DNA of 64,000 bases from an uncultured bacterium (GCA_949300345.1 CASGDR010000008.1:1-64000); one strand, 5' to 3'; positions 16,897 to 27,780 are shown, numbered from the stretch's first letter. Notes: generated by a model not told the origin, from the letters alone. Program-made: numbers and translations.

Positions 16897-18544
16897 GGTA
16901 ACGCTTTTCTTCCTCGTCGTTGCAATAGACGAAGTGTCCCGGGACGATCTCGCGGTATGAGGGCTTATTCACCGAATAGTCATGCACCAGAGCGGGCTTA
17001 TAGACGATCCTCTGGCGGTGGGATTCCACGATGGGGTCGGGATAAGGCACGGCCGAGAGCAGGGACTTGGTGTATGGGTGCAGCGGGTGCTTGAAGAGCT
17101 CCTCGCTGGTGGTCAGTTCCACGAGGTTGCCGTAATACATGACGGCGATGCGGTCGCAGAAGTATTTGACGACCGAAAGGTTATGGGCGATGAAGAGGAT
17201 GGTAAGGTCGAGGTTGTTCCTAAGGTCGTTGAGCAGATTGATGACCTGGGCCTGGACGGAAACATCGAGGGCGCTGACGGGTTCGTCGGCCACGATGAGC
17301 TCGGGTTTCATGACGATGGCCCTGGCAATCCCGATACGCTGGCGCTGTCCGCCGGAGAATTCATGGGGGTAGCGGTTGGCGTGCTCTTTGACTAGGCCGA
17401 CCATTTCGAGGACCTCCCCTACCTTCTGGTCGATTTCCTCCTTGCTATAGCCGCCCTGGATGATTAAACCTTCCGCGATGATGTTGCGGACGGTCATACG
17501 GGGATTGAGGCTGGCAATGGGGTCTTGGAAGATCATCTGGACCTTGTTGGAAAGCCCGGTGCGCTTGGCCTTGGAAAGTTCGGCTTTGTATTGGGCATAT
17601 TCCTTCTCCTCTTCTTCGGAGGGGAGGATGCTGGCGTCGCGCTTTCTGAGCAGTTCGTCGTACTTGAGGTTGACCTTGGTCATCTCGGCCCTAGCGATGT
17701 TCTTGTTGAAGTTGCGGTCATCGTCTTTGGCGGCCTTGATCTTTTCGACCTGCTCGGCAACGATGGCCTTGGCCTTCTCGTTTTCGAGGGTGATATAGCC
17801 TTCGACCTCAAGGATTTCCCTTTCGGCCTTCTCTAGGAGTTCGCGGATTTCCGGTTCGGTTTCGGCAAGGGCTTTGACCTTCCTCATCGACATATTCTCG
17901 GAAAAATGCAATTCCCCTACTTCCTTGCAGAGGTTGTTCTTGATCTCCTTGATCTGGGCCCGGTACTTCTTGATGGCGGCCCGGCGGCGGATGTTGGTGA
18001 ACTTGATTTCCTTCTCGTTCCAACGGGTGCCGGCCGCCACGCGGATGCCATCGAGCCAGATGTCGCCCGAAGTGATGCGGTAAAGCTTCAGGATGTCGCG
18101 CCCGGTCGTGGTCTTGCCGCAGCCGGATTCGCCGACCAGTCCGAAAACCTCGCCCTTATAGACCTTGAAGGAGACGTCATGGACGCCCTTGAGGTACTTG
18201 TTGGGCCCGCCTTTGAAGCGGAAGTATTGCTTGAGGTGTTTCAGCTCGAGGAGGACCTGTCCGTGTTCGTAGTCGAACTTCTTCTGAAAGGCCTCCTTGG
18301 TTTGCTTTTGAGGTTCCAAAACCTTGGCTTCTATAGCCTTAATAGCAACGGCCTTGGAATCATCTACCTTCTTGGGGCGGCCTCTTTTCTTAGGGGTCTT
18401 GCTAGAAGAGGTAGCAGTCGTCTTTTTGGTTTTTTCAGCCACTTTTGCGGTGGTTTCCTTCTTAGGACGCCCCGGCTTCTTCTTTTCAGGAGCAGCCTTG
18501 GCAGAGGAAGAAGGTTTTGCGGTGGTTTTCTTTTGGGCTTTCAT
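16868..18544 (-). CDS. oppF: oligopeptide ABC transporter ATPase OppF with AT-hook-like N-terminus
   Basis: One of the two ATPases that power Opp. Walker A (GESGCGKTT) is at 138-146; the ABC signature FSGGQRQR and [14 protein letters not shown] lie near residues 400-425; the C-terminal oligopeptide-transporter extension is present. Two features are unusual. The first 75 residues are rich in Lys, Ala, Ser and Thr and contain two GRPKK motifs (25-29 and 55-59), the second inside KKRGRPKK, a classical AT-hook core. About 180 charged, coiled-coil-like residues are inserted between Walker A and the Q-loop region. Mycoplasma OppD/OppF also carry long insertions. It starts 2 nt after oppD. Confidence 0.95.
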   Translation of the reverse strand: MKAQKKTTAKPSSSAKAAPEKKKPGRPKKETTAKVAEKTKKTTATSSSKTPKKRGRPKKVDDSKAVAIKAIEAKVLEPQKQTKEAFQKKFDYEHGQVLLELKHLKQYFRFKGGPNKYLKGVHDVSFKVYKGEVFGLVGESGCGKTTTGRDILKLYRITSGDIWLDGIRVAAGTRWNEKEIKFTNIRRRAAIKKYRAQIKEIKNNLCKEVGELHFSENMSMRKVKALAETEPEIRELLEKAEREILEVEGYITLENEKAKAIVAEQVEKIKAAKDDDRNFNKNIARAEMTKVNLKYDELLRKRDASILPSEEEEKEYAQYKAELSKAKRTGLSNKVQMIFQDPIASLNPRMTVRNIIAEGLIIQGGYSKEEIDQKVGEVLEMVGLVKEHANRYPHEFSGGQRQRIGIARAIVMKPELIVADEPVSALDVSVQAQVINLLNDLRNNLDLTILFIAHNLSVVKYFCDRIAVMYYGNLVELTTSEELFKHPLHPYTKSLLSAVPYPDPIVESHRQRIVYKPALVHDYSVNKPSYREIVPGHFVYCNDEEEKRYLEELGANKD

Positions 18545-18546
18545 CT

Positions 18547-20301
18547 TTAGGCCTCCTTCCTATGGCCCGATAGGTAATCTAGGACTGAGTTCTTGCGGTT
18601 CTCGGGCTCAGGCATCTCATCGGGGTGTTCCTTGAGGGCTTTGGCGATACGCTCGATTACGATGGAAGGCACTTCCACGTCGGGAGCCCTCTCATCGAGC
18701 ATCCAGGTCGCCGCATAGTGGGTGGGAGAAATCCTAAAGAACGTGGGTTCGAGGAGTTCGTCGACCTTCAGGGCATATTCGTTCCTAGGCGCAAAGGCAT
18801 CGCCCCTAGGCGGAAGCAGCATGTTGGGCGGCGTGCCCGGGATGGCGTGGAGCTTTTCCTTGGTATCGAGGTCGGGCATCGAGCCAAGCAGGGCCCAGGT
18901 ATACGGGTGCCTAGGATCATAAAAGACCTCTGCGGCCGTTCCGAATTCGACGATCTTGCCGGCATACATGACGGCGATGTCATCGGCCATGTTGGCCACG
19001 ACCCCAAGGTCATGGGTAATGAAGACGATGGATAGATGCCTCTCGTCCTTGAGCCTATTGATAAGCTCGAGGATCTGGGCCTGGATAGTGACGTCGAGGG
19101 CGGTGGTCGGCTCATCGCAGATCAGCACTTCCGGAGAAGAGCTTAGGGCGATGGCGATGACGATGCGCTGCCTCATGCCGCCGGAGAGTTCGAAGGGATA
19201 TTGCTTGAAGCGGCGTTCGGGTTCGTCGATGCCGACTTCCCTGAGCAAGTCGATGGCCCTGGCCTTGGCTTGGGCCCGGGTCAAAAGGCTGGAAGCATCC
19301 TTCTTGGCTTCTTCATAGTCATGGATGGCCCGCTTGGTCAATTGCTTGACTTCGTCCTCGGTGACTTCAGCTAGCTCGAGAAGATGCTTGTCCATGGAAA
19401 CTAGGGCCGCTTTGAAGTGAGCCCTGGACTCATCATGGGTCAAAATCGTCTCGCGCGACTTGGCACGGATGGCCGGCGGAAGGTCAAAGACGTCCTTGGC
19501 CTGGTATTGGGCCAAATCCTTCTCGGAGAGGGCCCGGAACTTCTTGGCCGCCTTTTCCTTATCGACGATGTCCTTGAGGACGGTCTTGAAGGTGGCGATG
19601 TTGTCATCGGGGTCCACGGCGATGGAGAGCTGGCAGGCCTTGGTCAAAGCGATAAGGGGCTTGACCGCCTTGTAGGAGGCCCTGACGGAGAACTTCCCCC
19701 CTAGGCCTTTGATGAATTCGTCCAGCTGCTCATGGAGGGCTTTGGCGCGTTCTGCCCTCTGGTTGAGGGAGGTGCGTACCGCAGCCAGGAACAAGGATTC
19801 GGGGAAGGTCCCGGTTCCCTTGTTTTCTTCAAAGAGCTTTTCGTCCTCTTTCTTCAAAAGGGACTCAATTTTGCGGATATTCTTCTTTCCGGCCTTCTTG
19901 GCAGCCTTGTTCTTCAGCACCATGGCCTCAGTCAGCTGCTTGCCCACGATCATGATGGGGTTAAGCGAGGAAAGAGGGTCTTGAAAGATCATGGAAATCT
20001 TCACGCCCCTGATCTTGGAGAAGGCTTCTTCTGAAGTCTGCAGCAAATCCTTGCCATCGAAGATAATCTGCCCGTCTTCGACGATCTTGTTGTTGGCCAA
20101 GATGCCGAGGATGGCTTTGGAGGTAACCGACTTGCCGGAGCCGGATTCGCCGACGATGGCAAGGGTACGGCCCTTATATAGGGCAAAGGAGATGCCGCGA
20201 ACGGCCTTGACGGTCCCCCCGTTGGTACGGAAGGAAATGCGGAGGTCTTTGACCTCGAGTACCTTTTCCCTTCCGGGAAGTACGGATTTGGTCATTTCCA
20301 T
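18547..20301 (-). CDS. oppD: oligopeptide ABC transporter ATPase OppD with large insertion
   Basis: The partner ATPase of OppF. Walker A ([11 protein letters not shown]) lies near residue 51, the Q-loop [11 protein letters not shown] near 105, signature LSGGMRQR near 385, and [13 protein letters not shown] follows. Between Q-loop and signature about 220 extra Lys/Glu/Ala-rich residues, probably helical, replace the usual short helical domain, giving 584 residues instead of about 340. The oligopeptide C-terminal motif ([16 protein letters not shown]) is intact. GGAGGAA precedes the ATG. It lies 3 nt after oppC. Confidence 0.96.
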   Translation of the reverse strand: MEMTKSVLPGREKVLEVKDLRISFRTNGGTVKAVRGISFALYKGRTLAIVGESGSGKSVTSKAILGILANNKIVEDGQIIFDGKDLLQTSEEAFSKIRGVKISMIFQDPLSSLNPIMIVGKQLTEAMVLKNKAAKKAGKKNIRKIESLLKKEDEKLFEENKGTGTFPESLFLAAVRTSLNQRAERAKALHEQLDEFIKGLGGKFSVRASYKAVKPLIALTKACQLSIAVDPDDNIATFKTVLKDIVDKEKAAKKFRALSEKDLAQYQAKDVFDLPPAIRAKSRETILTHDESRAHFKAALVSMDKHLLELAEVTEDEVKQLTKRAIHDYEEAKKDASSLLTRAQAKARAIDLLREVGIDEPERRFKQYPFELSGGMRQRIVIAIALSSSPEVLICDEPTTALDVTIQAQILELINRLKDERHLSIVFITHDLGVVANMADDIAVMYAGKIVEFGTAAEVFYDPRHPYTWALLGSMPDLDTKEKLHAIPGTPPNMLLPPRGDAFAPRNEYALKVDELLEPTFFRISPTHYAATWMLDERAPDVEVPSIVIERIAKALKEHPDEMPEPENRKNSVLDYLSGHRKEA

Positions 20302-20304
20302 AAC

Positions 20305-21951
20305 TTATTCCTCCGCTCCTTTCAGGGTGGTGTTGAAGGCATCGCGCAAGCCGTTGCCGAACAAATTGAAGCAGATCATGAGCAAAGCGATGATCAAGCA
20401 AGGGAAAAGCAATAGATGCGGGTAGGTGTTCAAAGTGGCCTGCCCTTCTTCGAGCAAGGAGCCGATGCTGACCAAGCCCGAGGTGGAAAAGTCGATGATG
20501 CCCAAGTAGGAAAGTGAGGTTTCCGAGAAGATGATGCCGGGGATCATGAGGACCGAGGAGGTAACCAAGGTACCGGCAGCATTGGGCAAGATGTGGCGGA
20601 ATATCAAGCGTCTATCCTTGGCGCCCAAGGTCCTTGAAGCCAAGACATATTCCTGGCCCTTGAAGCGGTAGAACTGCATACGGGTCGTCGATGCCGTCCC
20701 GATCCAGCCCGAATAGACGAAAGCTATCAGGAAGGCCACGATGATCGATCCCGAGGAACCGATGGTATCCACGATGTTGGATGAACCTGAGGTAAAGGCG
20801 ACCGAACATATGGTCAAAATGATGACCGAAGGGATATTACCGATGATATCGGTAATGCGCTCCATCACCAAGTCGACCGTCCCGCCGTAGTAGCCGGACA
20901 CGGCGCCCCATACCAAACCGATGAGGAAGTTGATGGCGGAGACGACCACACCGATAAGAAGGGAGAACCGCGCACCTTCGGCTAAGCGCAGGAACAGGTC
21001 CTGCCCTTGGCTATTGCCGCCGAAGAGAAGGTATGGTTCGAAACCGAGGTTCCAGGTGTAGTAGTCGAAATAGTCGACCCTGACCGAATAACGACCGTTG
21101 TTGTATTTGTAATAGACGTAGTCGCCGTTATCGTCGCGCTGATAGACATCGACGGGGTCCCCTTCCTCATCCAAAACCGGATAGAAGATGGTGGACTGGT
21201 AGGTTTGGGTGCTTTCGTTATAGGCCGAAAGCTCGTAGTAAATGGTGGGGTTAAAGTTGTAATAGCTAAGCATGGATTGCTGGATGTTATAGGCCAAGGA
21301 GGCAGTCACATCCGGGTTTTCCAAAAGCTCGGCGTAATATTCGTTGACGTAACTGCGGTAATCGATGAGGGGCTTGAGGATGGACTCCCCTTCGACCCCG
21401 GCGATCCCCTGCTCGGCCTCATAGGCCATGAGCTTCTCGAAGTTGGAAGCGGATAGTTCCATGGACCTGATGCCGCGGGCATAGTCATCGATCTTGACGA
21501 CATAGGAATAGGAAGGAGTACTCGAGCCGGGAAGGAGGGTTTCCTTAACTTCGATCAGCTCGACGATCTGCGGCTTGTTCGCATCGGTATAGGTCGCTAG
21601 GCGATAGGCAGTCTCATTGAGGGTATCGGTAAAAGTGCCATCCCAGAAGCCGGTGCCCCTGAAAAGGGGGTTGGCGGGAAGGACATTGGAATAGAAAGTG
21701 TCGTAATACCCGTTCGGATATCCCGAAACATAGCTCTTAGGCGAAGCCAAAGGAACGATGATCGCGTACAAGGCGATGATCAAAATGATGATGGCGGCCA
21801 CGACCGAACCCTTGTTCTTCCTGAAGCGCCTCCAGCAGTCGCGGAGGTAACTGACCGGCTTGGTCTCGAAGGCTTGGTCATGGATGTTGGTGCGGTCAAT
21901 CCTCTCGAATAGGGAGGAATCCAAAGCTTGGATATCGACTTTTTCGCTCAT
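20305..21951 (-). CDS. oppC: oligopeptide ABC transporter permease OppC with large external insertion
   Basis: Membrane subunit of the peptide importer. The N-terminal tail and first helix (VVAAIIILIIALYAIIV) are followed by about 240 polar, Tyr-rich residues (roughly 70-320) before the remaining five helices, so this part should lie outside the cell between helices 1 and 2. Typical OppC proteins are about 300 residues; this is 548. The EAA-type loop (ASRTLGAKDRRLIFRHILPN) contacts the ATPases. The start overlaps oppB by 4 nt. The insertion may help dock the unusually large OppA. Confidence 0.95.
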   Translation of the reverse strand: MSEKVDIQALDSSLFERIDRTNIHDQAFETKPVSYLRDCWRRFRKNKGSVVAAIIILIIALYAIIVPLASPKSYVSGYPNGYYDTFYSNVLPANPLFRGTGFWDGTFTDTLNETAYRLATYTDANKPQIVELIEVKETLLPGSSTPSYSYVVKIDDYARGIRSMELSASNFEKLMAYEAEQGIAGVEGESILKPLIDYRSYVNEYYAELLENPDVTASLAYNIQQSMLSYYNFNPTIYYELSAYNESTQTYQSTIFYPVLDEEGDPVDVYQRDDNGDYVYYKYNNGRYSVRVDYFDYYTWNLGFEPYLLFGGNSQGQDLFLRLAEGARFSLLIGVVVSAINFLIGLVWGAVSGYYGGTVDLVMERITDIIGNIPSVIILTICSVAFTSGSSNIVDTIGSSGSIIVAFLIAFVYSGWIGTASTTRMQFYRFKGQEYVLASRTLGAKDRRLIFRHILPNAAGTLVTSSVLMIPGIIFSETSLSYLGIIDFSTSGLVSIGSLLEEGQATLNTYPHLLLFPCLIIALLMICFNLFGNGLRDAFNTTLKGAEE

Positions 21952-22964
21952 GCTTTCTTACCTCCCATGCGGATGCGTGGGTCGACGATGCCATAGGATA
22001 CGTCGACTACCAAAGTGCCGACTAGTCCAATCAAAATGTAGAACATGGCCACAAATTGGAAGACATCGTAGTCACGCAAGGTGATGGAGTCGAGGAATAG
22101 GCCCCCGACGCCGTTGACGGTGAAGATTTTCTCGATGACCAATGAACCGGAGAGAACGGAGATGATTTCGCCTAGGATCATCGGGAAGATCGGAACCATG
22201 GAGTTCCTCAAGGCGTGCCGGACCGTAGCCTGGGCCCGAGTAAGGCCCTTGGTCCTAGCCAAGAGCATGAAGTCGCTGGTGAGGACTTCGGTAAGTTCGG
22301 CCCTGGTGTAGCGGGCAAAGCCGGCGATGGAACCAAAGCACATCGATATGACCGGCAGGATGATCGATTTGGTGTATTCGGCGGTGAAATAGCCGTTGGC
22401 AGAAGAAGCCGTTAGGGCCGGCAATACCTGCCAGACATAGGCGAATAGATATTGGAACAAAAAGGCGTAGACGAAGCTTGGGACCGAGATGACGAGCATA
22501 ACGGCGACCGAAAGGAAGGTGTCCTGCCACTTGTTCTTCTTCAGGGCCATGTAGATGCCAAGGCCGATGCCGACCGGGATGGCAATGACCATCGAGTAGA
22601 CGTTGATGAGGACGGTCGGAGCCATGTGGTTAAGCAAGACGTCCTGCGATTCGACCAGCCAGCTGACCTTATAGGCGTAGCCGAATCTGGCCGTGGCATT
22701 GGGATCGAAGAGGTTGCAGATGAAGTTCCAAAGCTGGGTCAAGATGGGCAAAGGCTCATAGGTGCCGGTCTCGCTATCGTAGTAGTAACGTCCCTGGGCC
22801 ACCATCCTCTGGTAGAAGATGTCCATATCGCTTTGGGTAAGGTCCGGCGTATTGGGGAGCAGCCGGATCAGCACGAAGCAGATGATGAAGATGATGAGGA
22901 AGGTAAACACCATCAAAGCAAGCCGCTTGGCGATATATATCAGTGTTTGTTTGGTTTCTCTCAT
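21948..22964 (-). CDS. oppB: oligopeptide ABC transporter permease OppB
   Basis: Six-helix permease of about 338 residues with the EAA loop LARTKGLTRAQATVRHALRNSM. The polar region between helices 1 and 2 is moderately enlarged. I prefer ATG 22964 (MRETKQT) because it sits just before the first helix; a TTG at 23003 would add 13 residues that overlap the intergenic hairpin arm. No good ribosome binding site is seen before either start. Confidence 0.93.
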   Translation of the reverse strand: MRETKQTLIYIAKRLALMVFTFLIIFIICFVLIRLLPNTPDLTQSDMDIFYQRMVAQGRYYYDSETGTYEPLPILTQLWNFICNLFDPNATARFGYAYKVSWLVESQDVLLNHMAPTVLINVYSMVIAIPVGIGLGIYMALKKNKWQDTFLSVAVMLVISVPSFVYAFLFQYLFAYVWQVLPALTASSANGYFTAEYTKSIILPVISMCFGSIAGFARYTRAELTEVLTSDFMLLARTKGLTRAQATVRHALRNSMVPIFPMILGEIISVLSGSLVIEKIFTVNGVGGLFLDSITLRDYDVFQFVAMFYILIGLVGTLVVDVSYGIVDPRIRMGGKKA

Positions 22965-23004
22965 GATTCTAGTGGGTTGCTTTAAGAATGTTTGACTAAG
23001 CAAA

Positions 23005-23027
23005 GGGGGTCGGTAGGCCCGACCCCC
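23005..23027 (-). terminator. intercistronic hairpin between oppA and oppB
   Basis: GGGGGTCGG/CCGACCCCC form a perfect 9-bp stem with a 5-nt loop followed by TTTGCTT on the minus strand. The weak T-tract suggests a leaky terminator or RNA 3'-end protector, which would keep oppA mRNA in excess over the permease and ATPase genes. Confidence 0.75.
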
Positions 23028-23062
23028 TAAGCCGGTTTAGCCGTATTATACCCTAATTGGGT

Positions 23063-25843
23063 TTATTGCTTGTATAGCTCGGACAGATTTCCGCCATATT
23101 GGTTGACGAATTCAGTCCATTCGGCGTTGGTGTAGTTGAAGGTGATGTAGCGGATTCCGCCGTAGCCGATGAGCGAGATGTAGTTTTTGGAACCATACTC
23201 GATCTTGTAGGAGTTGAGGCTGGAAGAGCCGCGGGCCACGATGGGGACGGCCTCGAAGCGGGAGATGACGCCGGCTTCGGTACCCGCAAGGATGTTGAGC
23301 TTGCGGTTATGGACGTCGAGCCAGGCCTCGTGGTTGGGATCGGTCTCCAGATAAGCATCGTCGCCCAAGGCGGCTTCGGAGAGATCGTCGGAGTTCATCC
23401 TCTCATACCACTCGTGGAAGGTCTTGGTTTCGTCCTCGGAGATTACGCCATCGCCGTTTTCATCGATGGAGAGGGTGTTTTCAGGATCGTTCTGGTGGCC
23501 CTTGAAACCAAATTCGCAGCAATTGCCGAAGGTGGAGTCAAGATAGACCTGCATCAAGCCATAGGGGTTGATGGCAGCGCCGCCCCAGATGGAGAAGATC
23601 ATGTCGTAGTTGCCGCCGGAAGCGGAGGTGTAGTAGTCGGAGTCAGTCTGGGTGAACAGATTGAAGGAGATGCTTTCGGCGCCGGGGACGTTGGCCTTGG
23701 CCTCATCGATCAATTCGGTCCAAGCGGAGGACAGGAAGCTGTGCATCAGCTTGGTGGTATCCGAAGTGGCGTCGGTGACGCGGAACTCGATGTTGATGGT
23801 CTGCCCGGATTTTAGCGAACCCTCTTCGGTGGAAGCGAGTTCGGTAGCAAGGGCACGCTCCATGTACTTCACGGCTAGGGCATAGTTGTAGCCATAGGCG
23901 GATTCATCAAGAGCGGTGCCGCTATCGATGGTGGAGCCGCCCATGTTGCCATAGACCTTGTCGTAGACCGACTTGCCCTGGACGGTGGAACGATAGGACT
24001 GGCCGGTGGAGTTATTGGCCAGATACAGGTCGTTCAATAGCCCGGTGAAGGCGGTCGAACCGGCAGTGGTGCTCGCGGCGAAATCCTGACGGTCGATGGC
24101 CAGCGAGAGAGCGGTCCTGAAGTCCTGGTTGGCCAGAACGGTCTTGTTGGTGCCGGAACTCTGCCTCTGGACAAGTTTGTCGTAGTCGGAGTTGAAGGAG
24201 ATCTTCTGGGTGTAGGACTCCATGGTGGTGGTACGGCGGCTGGAGTTGCCGTAGGTACGCATGTCGTTGGCAGTCAAGGTGATGTCGTCCAGACGGCCGG
24301 CCAAGAATTCGTTCATGGCAGTGGCCTGGTTCTGGATGATGGTGGTGTTGAGCTTATCCATCTGATACATGCCGGTGTGCCTGCCATCGCTATAGCCATA
24401 CCAATTTTCGTTCCTCTCGATGGTGATTTCCTTGCCATCTTCGAAGTAGGTCAGCTTGTAGGGGCCATAGGACATGTAGTTGTCGGCCGAGGCAGTGGCG
24501 TAGGTGGTGCCGTAGTAACCGGTGGAGATTTCGGTGGTCAATTGCTTGTAGAGGTCGGTCTTGACCAGCCAGTTCCCGGTCATCTGGAACTTGAGGTTCA
24601 GCGAAGTGATGGTCTTGGCCAGATAAAGGCGGATGGTGTAGTCGTCGATGGCACGGATGCCGACGTCGGCGATGGTCAAACCGGCATCGTCGTACTTGAC
24701 GGGGATGAAGGTGGCCAGCTTCCAGTTCCAGGAGGCGCTGGAAACGCCGATGCCGGAGAGGAAGGTGCGGAGGTCGTCGATCAGATCGTCGCCGGTATAG
24801 TGCTCATGGTCGCCTTCGGCCCAGTTGGCGGAGATCGAGGTCACGGTCTGGACATCGCGTCCGGCCACGTCGAAGTCCTCAAAGACATCGATGTAGGTAG
24901 CATCGTTTTCAAACATGTCCGAGGTGACGGAGTTCGGGGTCCACTTCCCTTCGTTGATGTCCTCACAGACGGTCTCCCAATCGGAGGCGCTGTCGGATGC
25001 GAGGGCATCTTCGGTCAACACATGATTGCCGGTGCCATCGTCTTCGGTATAGATGTAGTGGGAGAGGTAGTAGGCCACGCCGGCGACGATCCTATCGCCC
25101 GCCAGCTCGGTGGCAGTACCATAGGACGTGGAACGGTTTTCGATGACCTGATAGAGGTTGCCAGGCTCGGTTTCACCGGTGAAGTAGGCTAGGAACAAAG
25201 GAGTCGCCTGCCCCAGGTTCACATAATAGAAGCCGGTATCGTTGGAAATTTCGCCGGTGGTCTTGTTGACATGGTCGTAAGCGGCTTCGATGACGCTGCG
25301 GCCCTGTTTGAAGTAGTTCTCGGCATTGACGAGGACCAGTTCGGAAGAATAGTAGGAATCGGCCCTGTAGTTGGCGTATTTGGGGCTAAGCTGCAGGTCC
25401 ATCGACTCTACGTAATCAGCCGCGGTGATCGGGGTGCCGTCTTCCCAGCAGGCATCCTGGTTAAGGGCGATTTCCCAAACCATGCCGTCGGAGGGGTTGC
25501 CGATGCCGGAGGCAGCGGAGTAATAGGTATCAAGCTCGTCGTCGGAGAGCTCGGCCAGGGTTACGATCTCAGGTTCGGCAGAGGCCATTTCGGGCATGAA
25601 GTCATAGCCGTCGCGGTTCTCATTGAAGATGAGGTCATATAGGCCCATTTCGCAGAAGCCCTGGATATAGCTTTCGTCATTGGTTTCCCAGGTGTGGACG
25701 TTCCAGGTCTTGGGCGAAAGGGACAGGTAGGTATTGTAAGTGTGCATCGATCCGTCATCGGTGCTGCTTTCGCCAGTGGGACCGCAGCCGGTGAGCGCGA
25801 GCGCCACGGCAGTCAAGCCTACCGCAAGGTATTTGCTTTTCAT
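23063..25843 (-). CDS. oppA: oversized oligopeptide-binding lipoprotein OppA
   Basis: Surface receptor of the peptide importer, anchored through lipobox ALTGC (Cys19). It has the family-5 solute-binding pattern (TWNVHTWETNDESYIQG, ALNQDACWEDGTPITAADYVES, and AIDRQDFA in the C-terminal half). At 926 residues it is about 350 longer than the usual OppA; the extra length is spread over loops, notably around residues 200-330. Mycoplasma OppA proteins are also very large. AAAGGAA precedes the ATG. It stands before oppB-C-D-F as expected for the abundant receptor. Confidence 0.93.
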   Translation of the reverse strand: MKSKYLAVGLTAVALALTGCGPTGESSTDDGSMHTYNTYLSLSPKTWNVHTWETNDESYIQGFCEMGLYDLIFNENRDGYDFMPEMASAEPEIVTLAELSDDELDTYYSAASGIGNPSDGMVWEIALNQDACWEDGTPITAADYVESMDLQLSPKYANYRADSYYSSELVLVNAENYFKQGRSVIEAAYDHVNKTTGEISNDTGFYYVNLGQATPLFLAYFTGETEPGNLYQVIENRSTSYGTATELAGDRIVAGVAYYLSHYIYTEDDGTGNHVLTEDALASDSASDWETVCEDINEGKWTPNSVTSDMFENDATYIDVFEDFDVAGRDVQTVTSISANWAEGDHEHYTGDDLIDDLRTFLSGIGVSSASWNWKLATFIPVKYDDAGLTIADVGIRAIDDYTIRLYLAKTITSLNLKFQMTGNWLVKTDLYKQLTTEISTGYYGTTYATASADNYMSYGPYKLTYFEDGKEITIERNENWYGYSDGRHTGMYQMDKLNTTIIQNQATAMNEFLAGRLDDITLTANDMRTYGNSSRRTTTMESYTQKISFNSDYDKLVQRQSSGTNKTVLANQDFRTALSLAIDRQDFAASTTAGSTAFTGLLNDLYLANNSTGQSYRSTVQGKSVYDKVYGNMGGSTIDSGTALDESAYGYNYALAVKYMERALATELASTEEGSLKSGQTINIEFRVTDATSDTTKLMHSFLSSAWTELIDEAKANVPGAESISFNLFTQTDSDYYTSASGGNYDMIFSIWGGAAINPYGLMQVYLDSTFGNCCEFGFKGHQNDPENTLSIDENGDGVISEDETKTFHEWYERMNSDDLSEAALGDDAYLETDPNHEAWLDVHNRKLNILAGTEAGVISRFEAVPIVARGSSSLNSYKIEYGSKNYISLIGYGGIRYITFNYTNAEWTEFVNQYGGNLSELYKQ

Positions 25844-25935
25844 GTGCGTGTGTTCCTTTCTATTAAAGCGCGCAAGCGGGAGAACGCATGTCTGCGTCCC
25901 CCCGTTTGCTTATAAGTGATGTGGAGCGCCTGGTC

Positions 25936-27780
25936 TTAGGCAGCAACGGTGTAGCCGGAGAAGTCGGCGGTCGTGGTGCCGATGTTAGAGATTACGTAGC
26001 TGGCGTCGACGTATTTGTTTGTGAGCTCGCCGAAGGGCAGGTACATGGAGACCGAGACCAAAACCATGTTAGTGGAAGTATCGACCGCGATGTAATTGTA
26101 ATTGCTGTAGAGCGAGAGGGCCTGGACGGGAGTATCGCCGGTCCAGCCATCCATCGGAGCAGTGAAGTAGGTGCCAAGCGGGTCGCTGCCCCAAACGAAG
26201 GCATCGTAGGCATTGAAGAGCTGTTCGAAGAGGCTGTTGGTCTTCTGTCCGTCGCCATAGTCATTGCCGACTTCGGAAGCAATCATGACAGTGGAACCAG
26301 AGGTGCTCTTGCTGGTAACGTTGAGTTCCTCGAAAGCGGCAGTGGTGACCGGAGCCGCGGACTTCTGGACAACGGCATCAAGCTCGGAGAAGGTGGAAGC
26401 GCCTTCTACGACCTCGACAGTGGTGCCTTCGGCATCTTGGTAGAAGCTGTAGACGGCACCGTCGCGATCAAAGAAGCCATATTGGGAAACAATGGAGTAG
26501 TTTTGGTCACCGACGGCCTTTTGGCCAAGGGTGGTAAGAACGCCTTCGGTGGTGAACTGGTGCTGGATTAGGACGCTGGAATTGCCTTCTTCGGCGCCGA
26601 GGTATTGGATAGAGTCGGTGGAAACATCGACGACAGCACCGTTTTCGTCGCAGGCAGACAAGACAACCTGGGTGGTGTAGTTGGAGTTGGCAACGTCGTC
26701 ATAGGTGGCAAACACGGTGCCGAATTCGGTGACGCTGGGCTTTTCGGGGACATAGGACTCGTCGACCTGGGCAGCCTGGATGTCTTCGTTCACGGTCGAG
26801 CCGACTTCGTCAACGGCCATGTAGCCCACGATGTAGGTATCAACTCCGTCGGTGAAGGTCGGGCAGAGGACCAATTCGTCCTCTTCGTCATTGTCGATGT
26901 CATAGACGCCAACGACGACGCATTCGGAGTAGGTGTATCCTTGCCTATCCATGGGGAAGGAGCAGATTTCCAGTAGCGAGCGGGAAACGGAAGCATCGGC
27001 GGCCACAATGTATTCCTGAGTTTCCTCATCCAATTCGGTGGTGAAGGACAGCGGGTCGATTTCCCACGGCATGGCGATGTAATAATAAGGATAGTTGCTG
27101 TTGATGTTTCCCGGGATGAAGACGACGTTATCGTTGGTGTCGTAGTAACCGGTATAGGCATTCCCGTCGGCCAGGTAGGCAACGATGAAGCTATTGGCTT
27201 TGCCCTGATAGAGCTCGCCCGGATCTTCCTTGTTGAAGCTGGCAGCCCAGGTTTCGTTCTTCTGGACGGAAGTCCCGCCATAATAGAATCCGAGAGTCTG
27301 GCTATAGGAATAGATGTCGATGGTGAAGTTGCTGGAATTGGTGGTGGTCAGTTCCCTATCGTTGATCCAATCGATAATGTCGATGTTATCCTGGATGAGA
27401 ATCGAGAAGGAAACGCGGATGCTGACGTCGCCGGAAGTAACGGTGAGGCGGACGTCGTCGATTCCGGAGCAGGTCATGCCGTGTCCATCAAGGGTCACGG
27501 CTTCGGAGTTGGAAGTGACTTCAAAGTCCTTGGAAGTCGTGCCGTCGGAGTGATTGACGGTGATGTAGTCATCGAGGTTGATGACCGAACCTTGCGCAAG
27601 GTAGGAAGGGAGGCTGTTGGTGATGGTGCTGACGGTCACCGGAGCCTCGGAAGAGGATGATGAGGATGAGGAGGTAGATCCGGGTACAGTCGACTCCGAT
27701 CCACCGGTTGTCGGGCCGCAACCGACGAGTCCGAGTAGGGCTCCGCAGGCTACGAGCAGGACAGCATTTGTCTTTTTCAT
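25936..27780 (-). CDS. unknown Ser-linker lipoprotein heading the opp operon
   Basis: This 614-residue exported protein has lipobox LVGC (Cys21), a Gly/Ser/Thr linker of about 25 residues, and otherwise acidic beta-rich sequence. An acidic stretch YDIDNDEEDELVL lies near residue 300. I recognise no catalytic motif. It is the first gene of the opp operon, with an AAGGAG site and a strong promoter. An imperfect hairpin lies between it and oppA. It may be an accessory peptide receptor or adhesin; that rests on position only. Confidence 0.85.
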   Translation of the reverse strand: MKKTNAVLLVACGALLGLVGCGPTTGGSESTVPGSTSSSSSSSSEAPVTVSTITNSLPSYLAQGSVINLDDYITVNHSDGTTSKDFEVTSNSEAVTLDGHGMTCSGIDDVRLTVTSGDVSIRVSFSILIQDNIDIIDWINDRELTTTNSSNFTIDIYSYSQTLGFYYGGTSVQKNETWAASFNKEDPGELYQGKANSFIVAYLADGNAYTGYYDTNDNVVFIPGNINSNYPYYYIAMPWEIDPLSFTTELDEETQEYIVAADASVSRSLLEICSFPMDRQGYTYSECVVVGVYDIDNDEEDELVLCPTFTDGVDTYIVGYMAVDEVGSTVNEDIQAAQVDESYVPEKPSVTEFGTVFATYDDVANSNYTTQVVLSACDENGAVVDVSTDSIQYLGAEEGNSSVLIQHQFTTEGVLTTLGQKAVGDQNYSIVSQYGFFDRDGAVYSFYQDAEGTTVEVVEGASTFSELDAVVQKSAAPVTTAAFEELNVTSKSTSGSTVMIASEVGNDYGDGQKTNSLFEQLFNAYDAFVWGSDPLGTYFTAPMDGWTGDTPVQALSLYSNYNYIAVDTSTNMVLVSVSMYLPFGELTNKYVDASYVISNIGTTTADFSGYTVAA

